Part shown: positions 30,292 to 39,031 of the stretch, piece by piece | Numbering within the stretch: the first letter of the stretch is position 1 | How the letters are laid out: each line of letters starts with the position of its first letter | NCBI RefSeq assembly: GCF_001426185.1 | Contig: NZ_LMRP01000001.1 | Coordinates: forward strand, 507,372-571,371 | DNA length: 64,000 bases | Direction: 5' to 3' | Source: Rhodococcus sp. Leaf247 | Lineage (GTDB): Bacteria > Actinomycetota > Actinomycetes > Mycobacteriales > Mycobacteriaceae | The notes under the pieces: model-generated | Database searches by the model: none | Told to the model about the DNA's origin: nothing | Seen by the model: only the letters and a program-made list of their open reading frames with translations | Position numbers and translations under genes: made by a program

Positions 30292-31059
30292 TCAGGTACC
30301 GAATCTCCGGTGACGCGCTGCGAAGTCGCGGAGCGCGCGCAGGAAGTCGACGCGGCGGAATTCCGGCCAGTAGGCCTCGGTGAACCAGATCTCCGAGTAG
30401 GCGCTCTGCCACAGCAGGAACCCGGACAACCGCTGCTCACCCGACGTGCGGATGACGAGGTCGGGGTCCGGCTGACCGGACGTGTAGAGGTGGGCGTCGA
30501 TCGCGTCCACGGTGACGGCCCGGACCAGGTCGTTCCCGGCCGTACCCTCGGCCAGCCGATCCTTGAGCAGCGACTGCACGGCGTCGGCGATCTCCTGGCG
30601 ACCGCCGTATCCGACCGCGACGTTGACATGCGTCCCCGACCGTCCCGCGGTACCGGCAGCAGCCTGTTCCAGACGCCGAGCCGACTCGGCGGGAAGCAGA
30701 TCCATCGTCCCGACGATCTTGACGCTCCAGTTCTTGCCCGGACCGCTGATCTCCTCCACGACGTCGGTGATGATCTCGAGCAGCGACTCGAGCTCGTCGG
30801 GTTCGCGGCGGAGGTTCTCGGTGGACAGCAGGTAGATCGTCGCCATCTCGACCTCCGCCATGTCGCACCACGTGAGCAGTTCGGCGATCTTGAGGGCGCC
30901 CATGCGGTGGCCGTGACTGACGTCGGTGAAACCGTTCTCACGGGCCCAGCGGCGATTCCCGTCGCACATGACCGCGACGTGTCGTGGACGCTGGGCGCCG
31001 TCGAGCTCCCGCAACAAACGCCTCTCGTACAGCGTGTACAGCAGACCTCGAGCCTTCAC
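30292..31059 (-). CDS. uppS: Z-isoprenyl diphosphate synthase (Rv1086-like short-chain cis-prenyltransferase)
   Basis: A 255-residue cis-prenyltransferase. VAVMCDGNRRWA carries the catalytic Asp; STENLRREPDE and DLVIRTSGEQRLSGFLLWQ with SEIWFTEAYWPEF are the substrate-binding motifs. In mycobacteria the coaA-linked enzyme (Rv1086) makes short Z,E-farnesyl diphosphate, the precursor for decaprenyl phosphate; I infer that role from context and not from chain-length residues. GTG start at 31059, GGGGAG four bases upstream. Confidence 0.88.
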   Translation of the reverse strand: MKARGLLYTLYERRLLRELDGAQRPRHVAVMCDGNRRWARENGFTDVSHGHRMGALKIAELLTWCDMAEVEMATIYLLSTENLRREPDELESLLEIITDVVEEISGPGKNWSVKIVGTMDLLPAESARRLEQAAAGTAGRSGTHVNVAVGYGGRQEIADAVQSLLKDRLAEGTAGNDLVRAVTVDAIDAHLYTSGQPDPDLVIRTSGEQRLSGFLLWQSAYSEIWFTEAYWPEFRRVDFLRALRDFAARHRRFGT

Positions 31060-31207
31060 TCAGCTCCCCACATCGACATTGTTTCTCGGCAGGCAATCAC
31101 CCTACGCCGCACGGCGTGACCTACTCGTCACACGCCATGCCGATGTTCTCCGCCCGGACGGGGTACAGACAATGGCAACACGCACCACCGAGAGGAAAGG
31201 ACGCACC

Positions 31208-31648
31208 ATGACCGTTGTCCGAGACACCACGGCCGGAGCTGCGGACGTGTGGAACGTCCTGTCCGACGGCTGGAGCTACGCCACCTGGGTCGTGGGCGCG
31301 TCGCGCATCCGCGCTGTCGACCCCCACTTTCCGGCCCCCGGATCCGAGATCCACCATTCCGTCGGACTGTGGCCCGCCGTCCTGAACGACGTGACCCGTG
31401 TCCTGGCGATGACGGAGGGACGCGAGCTGGTACTCGAAGCGCGCGGGATGCCCGCAGGAAAGGCGACGATCGTCCTGCGCGTCACCCCGACGAGCACCGG
31501 CAGCCGCATCGAGATGATCGAGCATGCGCGGACGTTGCCCTTCTCGCTGGTTCCCGAGACGGTCCAGCACGCCATGGTCTATCCCCGCAACCGTGAAGCC
31601 ACGCGACGTCTGGCTCTCCTCGCCGAGCGTGCCGCGGTGCCACAGTGA
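31208..31648 (+). CDS. SRPBCC family protein (polyketide cyclase/dehydrase-like)
   Basis: A 146-residue START-like fold protein: ADVWNVLSDGWSYATWVVGASRIR at the N-terminus, a central ELVLEARGMPAGKATIVLRV, and a C-terminal helix ending RRLALLAERAA. Such proteins bind hydrophobic ligands. AGGAAAGGA precedes the ATG. Its stop overlaps the next GTG (GTGA), so it is co-translated with the FAD oxidoreductase and may hand it a lipid-like ligand. Confidence 0.75.
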   Translation: MTVVRDTTAGAADVWNVLSDGWSYATWVVGASRIRAVDPHFPAPGSEIHHSVGLWPAVLNDVTRVLAMTEGRELVLEARGMPAGKATIVLRVTPTSTGSRIEMIEHARTLPFSLVPETVQHAMVYPRNREATRRLALLAERAAVPQ

Positions 31649-33246
31649 CCACGACGACCGTCGACGCCGTCGTGATCGGCGCGGGCCACAACGGCCTCGT
31701 CGCCGCCTCCGCTCTCGCCGACGCCGGGTGGGACGTCGTGGTTCTCGAATCCGCACCCGAACCCGGTGGCGCCGTTCGCAGTGCGGAACTGACGCCCGGA
31801 TACGTCAGCGACCTGTTCAGCGCCTTCTACCCTCTCGGCATCTCGTCCCCGGCGTTCACGGCGCTGGAACTGGACCGGCACGGCCTGCGCTGGACCCACT
31901 CTCCCGTCGTCTACGGCCATGCCCGCTCGCCGCTGGACGAGGACGCGCCGGTGGTGCACCACGATCCCGCGGATACCGCGGCGATGCTCGCGGAGCACGA
32001 CCCGCGCGACGGCGATGCGTGGATGTACGTCGTCGATCAGTGGAACCGGATCCGTGATCCGTTGTTGCAGTCGCTCTTCGGCAGCTCGTTCCCGCCGGTG
32101 AAGGGCGCCGCGACATTGTTCCGACGTCTCGGGACGGCGGAGACGATCCGCTTCCTCCGATTCGCTGTCCTGCCTGCGCGAGTGATGGCGCACGAGTTGT
32201 TCCGGAGCGAGGCCGCGCGCTGCCTGCTGCTGGGAAATGCCATGCATGCGGACGTGCCGACCGACGCACCCGCCAGCGGCGTGATGGGTTACTTGTTGAT
32301 GATGCTGGCCCAGGACGTCGGCTTCCCCGTTCCTGTCGGCGGCGCGTCGGAGCTCACCGCTTCGCTCGTGCGCCGCGCCGAGAGTGCCGGCGCCCGCGTG
32401 GTCTGCGGCACGCAGGTCACGTCCATCGACGTGTCGGGCGGCGTCGCACGAGGCGTCCGCACGGCGGGAGGCGACACCTACATCGCCCGGCGCGCCGTGG
32501 TCGCCGACGTCTCGGCGCCGGCCCTGTACGGATCGCTTCTGCCGCGGGACGCCGTGCCCGCCCGGGTCCACAGCGATCTGGAGAAGTTCGAGTGGGACAC
32601 CCCGGTGGTCAAGGTCAACTACGCGCTCGACGCGCCGATCCCGTGGCGGTCGAAGAGCTTGACGGACGCCGGCACGGTGCACCTCGGTGCCGACGACGAC
32701 GGCCTCGTGCGGTGGAACGCCGATCTGGTGACCGGCACCATTCCCGAGCGCCCCTTCATGCTGTTCGGCCAGATGACGACGGCCGACCCGACGCGGTCTC
32801 CGGCAGGTACGGAGAGTGCCTGGGCGTACACGCACCTGCCGCGAGGTGTCACCGACGACGAGTCCGCGGACATCCTCGCCGAGCGCGTCGACACCGTCCT
32901 CGAGGAGCATGCACCCGGATTCGCCTCGTCGATCGTCGGCAAGCACGTCCAGCGTCCGAGCGATCTGACGGCGGACGACGCCAACCTCTTCGGCGGAGCG
33001 GTGAACGGCGGCACGTCGCAGCTGCAGCAGCAGTTGATCTTCCGGCCGACCCCGGGGCTCGGCCGCGCGGAGACGCCGGTGGGCAGGCTGTACCTCGGCA
33101 GCGCGTCGGCTCACCCCGGCGGAGGCGTGCACGGCGCACCCGGGCTGACGGCGGCACGGGCAGCGCTGGCCGGCGACGGTCCGACGGGGTGGCTGCGCCG
33201 CAAGGCGATCAGCGCGCTGATGGATCTCACACTCGGCGACCGATGA
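31645..33246 (+). CDS. FAD-dependent oxidoreductase, phytoene desaturase/PYROXD2-like
   Basis: A 533-residue flavoprotein. The N-terminal Rossmann motif DAVVIGAGHNGLVAASALA (residues 7-25) and ESAPEPGGAVRS define the FAD site; PVPVGGASELTASLVRRAES and the C-terminal YLGSASAHPGGGVHGAPG are typical of the carotenoid/phytoene desaturase-like NAD(P)/FAD group. Substrate unknown; no other carotenoid genes are nearby, so a pigment role is not supported. Paired with the SRPBCC gene. Confidence 0.82.
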   Translation: MTTTTVDAVVIGAGHNGLVAASALADAGWDVVVLESAPEPGGAVRSAELTPGYVSDLFSAFYPLGISSPAFTALELDRHGLRWTHSPVVYGHARSPLDEDAPVVHHDPADTAAMLAEHDPRDGDAWMYVVDQWNRIRDPLLQSLFGSSFPPVKGAATLFRRLGTAETIRFLRFAVLPARVMAHELFRSEAARCLLLGNAMHADVPTDAPASGVMGYLLMMLAQDVGFPVPVGGASELTASLVRRAESAGARVVCGTQVTSIDVSGGVARGVRTAGGDTYIARRAVVADVSAPALYGSLLPRDAVPARVHSDLEKFEWDTPVVKVNYALDAPIPWRSKSLTDAGTVHLGADDDGLVRWNADLVTGTIPERPFMLFGQMTTADPTRSPAGTESAWAYTHLPRGVTDDESADILAERVDTVLEEHAPGFASSIVGKHVQRPSDLTADDANLFGGAVNGGTSQLQQQLIFRPTPGLGRAETPVGRLYLGSASAHPGGGVHGAPGLTAARAALAGDGPTGWLRRKAISALMDLTLGDR

Positions 33247-33252
33247 CCTAGT

Positions 33253-33264
33253 TACGGTACCGTA
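33253..33264. promoter_or_regulatory. Palindrome TACGGTACCGTA over the -10 of the hemolysin III gene
   Basis: A 12-base perfect palindrome. Its second half TACCGT (33258-33263) fits TANNNT and stands six bases before the GTG at 33270, so the site is at once a leaderless -10 and a possible repressor operator. Confidence 0.5.
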
Positions 33265-33269
33265 GGTTC

Positions 33270-33938
33270 GTGACTGTATTCGGACTCGGCGAACTACCGG
33301 TCAAGCCGCGCATGCGCGGGTGGATCCACCTCTACGCCTTCTACGTGTCCGTGGTCTGCGGCATCGTCCTGGTCGCGTCGGCGTACTCCCTGGTGTCCGC
33401 GAAAGCGGGTCTCACCGTCACCGTCTACGCCGTCGCGACGTGCGGGCTCTTCGGGGTCAGCGCCACGTATCACCGCGTGCACTGGAACACCGTGCAGAGT
33501 CGGACGTGGATGAAACGGGCCGATCACTCGATGATCTTCCTGTTCATCGCCGGCAGTTACACACCCTTCGCCGTGCTCGGCATTCCGAGCGGCACGGTGA
33601 TCCTCGTGGTCGTCTGGATCGGCGCACTTGCCGGTGTGACACTGAAGATGTTGTGGCCCACGGCTCCTCGTTGGCTGGGCGTGCCCCTGTACCTCATCCT
33701 GGGATGGGCCGTCGTGCCCGTCGCCGGCGAGTTGATGCGCACCGTCGGCGTCGCGCCCATGGTGCTTCTCGTCGCCGGCGGTGTCTTCTACAGCGTCGGC
33801 GCGATTCTCTACGCGACCAAGTGGCCGAACCCGTGGCCGACCACGTTCGGCCATCACGAGTTCTTCCACGCCGCGACGGTCATCGCCGCCGTGTGCCACT
33901 ACATCGCGGTGTGGCTGGTGCTCTTCAGCCAGTCGTGA
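33270..33938 (+). CDS. Hemolysin III / PAQR family membrane protein
   Basis: A 222-residue seven-helix membrane protein. Family motifs: SATYHRVHW, RADHSMIFLFIAGSYTPF and the C-terminal GHHEFFHAATVIAAVCHY, giving the conserved His/Ser/Asp residues thought to bind zinc. PAQR-type proteins may have ceramidase-like activity; the name hemolysin is historical. Rv1085c is the mycobacterial counterpart. The last 14 bases overlap the convergent DUF255 gene. Confidence 0.87.
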   Translation: MTVFGLGELPVKPRMRGWIHLYAFYVSVVCGIVLVASAYSLVSAKAGLTVTVYAVATCGLFGVSATYHRVHWNTVQSRTWMKRADHSMIFLFIAGSYTPFAVLGIPSGTVILVVVWIGALAGVTLKMLWPTAPRWLGVPLYLILGWAVVPVAGELMRTVGVAPMVLLVAGGVFYSVGAILYATKWPNPWPTTFGHHEFFHAATVIAAVCHYIAVWLVLFSQS

Positions 33939-35940
33939 GCAGGTCGGTCAACTCGTCGGCCGTCGTGACCGGCCGATCGCACACGTAACCCCGGCACACG
34001 TACGCCGCGGAACGCCCGTCGACCAGAGGGCGGTCGGCCAGCAACGGCGTCGAGTCCGGCGCACCGGACACGACGACCGTTCCACCTGCTGCCACACGTC
34101 GGGCGAGTCGGACCAACTCGTCGTCGGCGTGCTCCGACGCGACGGCCACCTGCACCGGCCCGGCCACCGCGGCTTCCGCCACCACCAACCAGTGGCCCGC
34201 CGAGCGTGGGGCGCGATCGAGGAGGATCGAGGCGCGCGCCAATGATCGCGCAGCGATGTCCGCGTACCGCGTCGCCTCAACTCCTGCCACCGCCCCCAGA
34301 GTCAGGGCCGCCTCGGTGACCAGGGAGGCACCCGACGGCGTCGCGTTGTCCAGCGGATCCCTCGGCCGAGTCACCAGAGTCTCCGCATCGTCCGCGGTGT
34401 CGAACCACCCTCCGGGCTGCTCCGGGTCGGCGAAATGATCGAGGGCCACCTCGAGGATTCCCGCGGCGGCCGTGGCCCACCTGAGTTCCCCGGTCGCCTG
34501 GTGCAAGGCCGCAAGCGCGACAGCCAGCGCGCCGTGGTCCTCGAGGATGCCGGCAGCGTCGCCGACCACTCCACCCAGCGACGCTCGACGCAGCCGTCCG
34601 TCGATCAGGTGCGCGTCGAGAAGGCGGTCGGCGCAGCGCGCAGCGGCATCGACCCACGAGGTCTCCCCCAGCGCCGCACCACCTTCCGCCAGGGCGGTGA
34701 CGGCGAACGCGTTCCAGGCGGTCACCACCTTGTCGTCACGCCCTGGTTGTGGACGGCCGGCGCGTGCGGCGGCGAGCCGGGATCGCACGCTCTCGAACCG
34801 TGCCTGATCGGTCGGCTCCGCACGCAGCTGCAGGACAGAGGTACCGCCTTCGAACGTTCCGGCGGCGGTCACCCCGAACAGCTCGGCCGCCCACTCGCCG
34901 TCCTCGGCGCCCAGAACGTCCACCAGCTGACCCGGAATCCAGGCGTACGTCAGGCCTTCCTCGCCCTCGGTGTCCGCGTCCAGGGCCGCGGCGAAACACC
35001 CGTCCTCGGTACCCAGGTCCTCCATCAGGAACCGCGCGGTATCCGTCGCGACGCGGCGCGCCACGGCGTCGCCGCGGCGAGCGAGGTGCGCGTAGAAGCG
35101 CAGCAGAAGGGCGTTGTCGTACAACATCTTCTCGAAGTGCGGGACGATCCAGTCCGCATCCACCGAGTACCGCGCGAATCCGCCGGCGAGCTGGTCGTAC
35201 ATGCCGCCGCGCGCCATCGCATCCGCTGTCCGCGTCACCGCCGCGCGAGCAGCGTCGGAGCCGGTGCGCTCGACGTGCCGCAGCAAGCCTTCGACAAGGG
35301 AGGACGGCGGGAACTTGGGTGCGCCGCCGAAACCGCCCCGCGCCGTGTCCTCGCTCTGCAGTACGGCAGCCACCGCGTCGTCCAGAAGCGCGGCGTCCAC
35401 TGCGCGGTCACCTTCGGGAATGCCGGCGGCTCCGCGTCGCAGCTCCGCCACCACGGATGCCGACGCCTGCTCCACCTCGTCGCGGCGGGTGGACCAGGTG
35501 TTCGCGATGGCTTCGAGCAACTGCGTGAACGACGGCATGCCCTGCCGCGGCGACGGCGGAAAATACGTTCCGCAGTAGAACGGTTCACCGTCCGGGGTGA
35601 GGAACGCCGTCATCGGCCACCCACCCTGACCCGTCATGGCGACCGTGGCGTTCATGTAGACCGCGTCGATGTCGGGCCGCTCCTCGCGGTCGACCTTGAT
35701 GCAGACGAAGTCCCGATTCATCAGTTCGGCCACCGCGCCGCTCTCGAACGACTCGTGCGCCATGACATGGCACCAGTGGCAGGCCGAGTAGCCGACGGAG
35801 AGCAGAATCGGCACGTCGCGCTCGCGTGCCCACGCCGCGGCGTCGTCACCCCACTGCTGCCAGTGCACGGGGTTGTCCGCGTGCTGCCTCAGGTACGGGC
35901 TCGTCGACTCCGACAGGGTGTTGCGTTCACGGGGATCCAC
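33925..35940 (-). CDS. DUF255 thioredoxin-domain protein (YyaL/spermatogenesis-associated 20 family)
   Basis: A 671-residue cytoplasmic protein. The N-terminal thioredoxin fold has SPYLRQHADNPVHW and LLSVGYSACHWCHVMAHESF with a CxxC active site near residue 50, then FLTPDGEPFYCGTYFPP; the rest is an alpha/alpha-barrel like that of N-acylglucosamine epimerases (MYDQLAGGFARYSVD). Function unknown, widely conserved. The GTG at 35940 begins just before the conserved region; a GTG at 35976 overlaps the stop of the preceding gene and is also plausible. Last gene of the mca-small membrane protein-DUF255 operon. Confidence 0.85.
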   Translation of the reverse strand: MDPRERNTLSESTSPYLRQHADNPVHWQQWGDDAAAWARERDVPILLSVGYSACHWCHVMAHESFESGAVAELMNRDFVCIKVDREERPDIDAVYMNATVAMTGQGGWPMTAFLTPDGEPFYCGTYFPPSPRQGMPSFTQLLEAIANTWSTRRDEVEQASASVVAELRRGAAGIPEGDRAVDAALLDDAVAAVLQSEDTARGGFGGAPKFPPSSLVEGLLRHVERTGSDAARAAVTRTADAMARGGMYDQLAGGFARYSVDADWIVPHFEKMLYDNALLLRFYAHLARRGDAVARRVATDTARFLMEDLGTEDGCFAAALDADTEGEEGLTYAWIPGQLVDVLGAEDGEWAAELFGVTAAGTFEGGTSVLQLRAEPTDQARFESVRSRLAAARAGRPQPGRDDKVVTAWNAFAVTALAEGGAALGETSWVDAAARCADRLLDAHLIDGRLRRASLGGVVGDAAGILEDHGALAVALAALHQATGELRWATAAAGILEVALDHFADPEQPGGWFDTADDAETLVTRPRDPLDNATPSGASLVTEAALTLGAVAGVEATRYADIAARSLARASILLDRAPRSAGHWLVVAEAAVAGPVQVAVASEHADDELVRLARRVAAGGTVVVSGAPDSTPLLADRPLVDGRSAAYVCRGYVCDRPVTTADELTDLLTTG

Positions 35941-35972
35941 AGTCCCAGTGTCCCCCGTTCCCCGGTACGCAA

Positions 35973-36212
35973 TCACGCGTCGGGGCGGATACCTCCGCGG
36001 TCGGTGCCCTCGTCGACCGCTTGATCCGGCGTCGGATCCGTGGGTTCGAAGGATGCGGGAAGCTTCTTGAAGTGCCCGTTCATCGAACGGACCAGCAGCG
36101 CGGTGCCGATCAGGAGCAGCACGATGATGACCAGGCCGAGCGGCGACGCCTTGCCGAACTCGGGGCCCGTGCTGTTCTGTGCCAGCAGGAGCGCGGTGTT
36201 CACCGAGATCAT
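35973..36212 (-). CDS. Small single-helix membrane protein (Rv1083-like)
   Basis: A 79-residue protein with a short N-terminal segment, one membrane helix (PLGLVIIVLLLIGTALLVRSM, residues 24-44) and an acidic, Pro/Asp-rich tail. Its ATG directly follows the mca stop (TAGATG), so it is translationally coupled. Function unknown; a protein of this type stands between mca and the DUF255 gene in M. tuberculosis too. Confidence 0.75.
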   Translation of the reverse strand: MISVNTALLLAQNSTGPEFGKASPLGLVIIVLLLIGTALLVRSMNGHFKKLPASFEPTDPTPDQAVDEGTDRGGIRPDA

Positions 36213-37079
36213 CTACTCACCGATTCCGGCGAAGAGGTCGGTCTCGGGAAGCGACGTCCGCACCCTCGTCCTGGCCAGCTCGTATTCCTCGGTGGGCCAC
36301 AGCTTCTTCTGCACGTCGACCGGGACGGCGAAGAAGCGGCCGTTGGGATCGATCTGCGTGCGGTGCGCACGGAGCGCGTCGTCACGTGCCTGGAAGAACT
36401 CTGCGCACTCGACCTGCGTCGTCACCCGCTCCATGATCTCGCCGCGGTCCTTCGGCCACTGCGCGAGCCATTCGGAGTACGGGCCTTCCTTGCCGGCGGC
36501 GATCATCTCGTCGTCGAACAACTGCATGCGCTGGCGGATGAAACCGTGCGAGTAGTAGAGCTTGGACACCTCCCACGCCTCGCCGGTGCCGGGGAACTGC
36601 TCGGGATCGCCGGCTGCCTCGTATGCCGCGACCGACACCTCGTGGCAGCGGATGTGATCGGGGTGCGGGTAGCCACCCTTCTCGTCGTACGTCGTCATCA
36701 CGTGGGGGCGGAAGTCGCGGATCACCTTCACCAGCGCCTCGGTGGACTCTTCGAGGGGAACCAGGGCGAAGCAGCCCTCGGGAAACGGTGGGAGCGGATC
36801 GCCCTCCGGCAGACCCGAGTCGACGAAGCCGAGCCACGTCTGCTGCACTCCGAGGATGGCGGCCGCCGCGGCCATCTCTTCCTTGCGGACGTCCGACATG
36901 CGCTCCCGGATTCCGGGGATGTCCATGGCCGGGTTGAGGATGTCGCCGCGTTCACCGCCGGTGAGGGTCACCACCAGCACCTCGTGACCCTCGGAGGCGT
37001 ACCGGGCCATCGTCGCGGCGCCCTTGGAGGACTCGTCGTCGGGATGGGCGTGCACTGCCATCAGTCGCAGTCCGCTCAC
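36213..37079 (-). CDS. mca: Mycothiol S-conjugate amidase
   Basis: A 288-residue zinc amidase that cleaves mycothiol conjugates, releasing mercapturic acids for export. The metal site is in [12 protein letters not shown] (residues 10-20) and [21 protein letters not shown] and [21 protein letters not shown] are Mca features. The length equals that of the mycobacterial enzyme. GTG at 37079 with GAGG five bases upstream. The presence of mca implies a mycothiol-making host. Confidence 0.95.
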   Translation of the reverse strand: MSGLRLMAVHAHPDDESSKGAATMARYASEGHEVLVVTLTGGERGDILNPAMDIPGIRERMSDVRKEEMAAAAAILGVQQTWLGFVDSGLPEGDPLPPFPEGCFALVPLEESTEALVKVIRDFRPHVMTTYDEKGGYPHPDHIRCHEVSVAAYEAAGDPEQFPGTGEAWEVSKLYYSHGFIRQRMQLFDDEMIAAGKEGPYSEWLAQWPKDRGEIMERVTTQVECAEFFQARDDALRAHRTQIDPNGRFFAVPVDVQKKLWPTEEYELARTRVRTSLPETDLFAGIGE

Positions 37080-37206
37080 GTGTGCCTCACTTCTCGAAAC
37101 TCGCTCAGTACTCGGACACGTCGATTCCCGTGCCAGGACTCCATGATCCCACTTCACCGAGTGCCCCGGCGAAGCGGGACCGCGTCCGCGGGTAAGTTCG
37201 ATGCCG

Positions 37207-37638
37207 ATGTCCACCACAGCGCAGAACCTCCCCGAGGGTCGGTATCCCACCAGTCGCGGGATCGCCCCGTCCCGGATTCTCGCCGTGGTGCTCGGACTGA
37301 TGGTCGTCGCACTCGGCGTCGGCGTCGCGTATCTCGGGTACACCAAGTTCACGACACCGGACGTCGACGGCACGCTCGTCTCGTTCGACATCGTCGGGCC
37401 GGACCGTGTCGACGTCCGCCTGAACGTCACCCGCGACGATCCGTCGGAGCCCGCCGTGTGCATCGTGCGCTCCCGCTCACGGGACGGATCCGAGACGGGC
37501 CGCCGCGAAGTGGTCATTCCTGCCTCCGACAACGGCACCGAGGACGTGCGGAGCTTCATCGTCACCTCGGCCGATCCGGGGCTCGCCGACCTGTACGGAT
37601 GCAGTCTGAACGTGCCGGCACATCTCATGTCCCGGTGA
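37207..37638 (+). CDS. DUF4307 membrane protein (Rv1081c-like)
   Basis: A 143-residue protein with one membrane helix ([20 protein letters not shown], about residues 23-42) and an extracytoplasmic domain with two cysteines ([12 protein letters not shown] and [12 protein letters not shown]) that could form a disulfide. DUF4307, function unknown. The ATG at 37207 is preferred to that at 37201 since TAAGTT (37193-37198) would start transcription near 37205. Confidence 0.78.
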   Translation: MSTTAQNLPEGRYPTSRGIAPSRILAVVLGLMVVALGVGVAYLGYTKFTTPDVDGTLVSFDIVGPDRVDVRLNVTRDDPSEPAVCIVRSRSRDGSETGRREVVIPASDNGTEDVRSFIVTSADPGLADLYGCSLNVPAHLMSR

Positions 37639-37940
37639 CCGGCACGTGCAAGGCAGGGAACCAGGAAGTCGTTCCGTGGTAAAATCTTTTCGTACACGGC
37701 TCACCCAGTGGGGCCGTGTATTGCTGCATTGAGGTATCGCTGCTGTCGACGGGCGAGACGCGGACACTCGAGCCAAGGGCTGTTCGCATCGACCGCATCT
37801 CATGTCGACGAGTTGCCCTACTCGTGACCGAGCTCGCGCCCAGCGCGGGCTTATTTCACGTGCGGGCTCCTCTGTCACACGGCAAGCGACTACGAATACC
37901 GGAGCCGAACGGCTCTGAAGAACACGAGGGAGTGATCGAG
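37639..37940 (+). promoter_or_regulatory. greA promoter and long 5' leader
   Basis: This 302-base gap has no convincing gene. An extended -10 (TGGTAAAAT, 37677-37685) predicts a start near 37692. The transcript would begin with a hairpin, TACACGGC (37693-37700) pairing with GCCGTGTA (37713-37720). A small hairpin, GAGCC-GAAC-GGCTC (37902-37915), lies shortly before the greA ribosome-binding site. The frame is open in phase with greA from 37716, but nothing in it is conserved GreA sequence, so I treat it as an untranslated leader of about 250 bases that may be regulated. Confidence 0.45.
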
Positions 37941-38435
37941 ATGACCGAGACCCAGGTGACCTGGCTGACCCAGGAGTCGCACGACAGACTCAAGGGCGAA
38001 CTCGACCAACTCATCGCCAACCGGCCTGTCATCGCGGCCGAGATCAACGAGCGACGCGAAGAGGGCGACCTCAAGGAGAACGGCGGCTACCACGCAGCGC
38101 GCGAGGAGCAGGGCCAGCAGGAAGCTCGCATCCGCCAGCTCCAGGAACTGCTGAACAACGCGAAGGTCGGCGAAGCCCCCACGCAGTCGGGCGTCGCGCT
38201 TCCCGGATCCGTCGTCAAGGTCTACTACGACGGCGACGAGTCCGACACCGAGACCTTCCTGATCGCCACTCGTGAGGAAGGCGCTCGCGACGGCAAGCTC
38301 GAGGTCTACTCCCCCAACTCGCCGCTCGGCGGTGCCCTGATCGACGCGAAGGTCGGCGACACCCGCGAGTACCGGCTGCCCAACGACAAGACCATGAAGG
38401 TCACGCTCGTCAGCGCGGAGCCTTACCACAACTGA
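37941..38435 (+). CDS. greA: Transcription elongation factor GreA
   Basis: A 164-residue factor that rescues backtracked RNA polymerase by stimulating transcript cleavage. The N-terminal coiled coil has [20 protein letters not shown] with the acidic tip residues; the C-terminal FKBP-like domain holds [23 protein letters not shown] at 37941 with GAGGGAG upstream. Followed by a strong GC hairpin terminator. Confidence 0.95.
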   Translation: MTETQVTWLTQESHDRLKGELDQLIANRPVIAAEINERREEGDLKENGGYHAAREEQGQQEARIRQLQELLNNAKVGEAPTQSGVALPGSVVKVYYDGDESDTETFLIATREEGARDGKLEVYSPNSPLGGALIDAKVGDTREYRLPNDKTMKVTLVSAEPYHN

Positions 38436-38457
38436 TTTCCCGCACGATGTCACAGAT

Positions 38458-38482
38458 CGGCCCCGCACCCGGTGCGGGGCCG
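38458..38482 (+). terminator. GC-rich hairpin terminator after greA
   Basis: An 11-base perfect stem (38458-38468 with 38472-38482) with loop CCG, 22 bases after the greA stop; no U tract. Confidence 0.7.
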
Positions 38483-38527
38483 AACTGCGTTGTGTAACAG
38501 GTGTCGCCCGTGTGCGATGTTCCCGGC

Positions 38528-39031
38528 ATGAGTCTTGCCTCGAAAGCGTTCGCCGGTTTCGACGTCGACGGTCGGCACATCCGCATCGTGATCACCGACG
38601 CGGCACGCATCGTCGAGGCCACCGCACTCGCCCGGCGTGAACTCGACTCTGCCTTCGACGTCTTCTCCGCGACGCGGCCGCAGTCCGAACTGCAGAAACT
38701 CAACCGTTCGTTCGGACGCACGATGCGGGTGTCGCCGGCGATGGCCGAGCACCTGCGCCGCGCCCTCGCCGCGGCCGAGAGCAGCGACGGCGCCGTGGAT
38801 CCGCTGGGCGGCGGGTCGAGTTGCTACCGGGACATCGACTTCGACGGAACGACCGTGCGACTTCCGCAGTGGAGCACTCTCGACCTCGACGGCACCGCCC
38901 CTGAGGCGGCCGCGCGGCGCATCGAAGCGTCGATCGCGCGGCGCTTCGGGTGCGATGTCGTCATCACCGTCTCCGGCGCCCGACGCGACGACAGCCGCAG
39001 CCCGCGTCACTCCTGGATCTCGGCCTCGTAA
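38528..39031 (+). CDS. Truncated ApbE-like (FAD:protein FMN transferase) protein
   Basis: A 167-residue protein resembling the N-terminal half of ApbE flavin transferases: ELDSAFDVFSATRPQSELQKLN and MAEHLRRALAAAESSDGAVDP match the family's SxFxpxSELxxLN and tDGaVDP regions. Full ApbE proteins are about 300 residues; the metal-binding and catalytic C-terminal parts are missing, and the C-terminus reads into the ilvA 3' end (25-base overlap on the other strand). It may be a remnant or a reduced actinobacterial variant. Confidence 0.6.
   Translation: MSLASKAFAGFDVDGRHIRIVITDAARIVEATALARRELDSAFDVFSATRPQSELQKLNRSFGRTMRVSPAMAEHLRRALAAAESSDGAVDPLGGGSSCYRDIDFDGTTVRLPQWSTLDLDGTAPEAAARRIEASIARRFGCDVVITVSGARRDDSRSPRHSWISAS

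Noticed and set aside
37716..37940. In-phase N-terminal extension of GreA by about 75 residues
   Set aside because: GreA proteins start at the coiled coil found at 37941, there is a good ribosome-binding site there, and the extension shows no GreA-like sequence.
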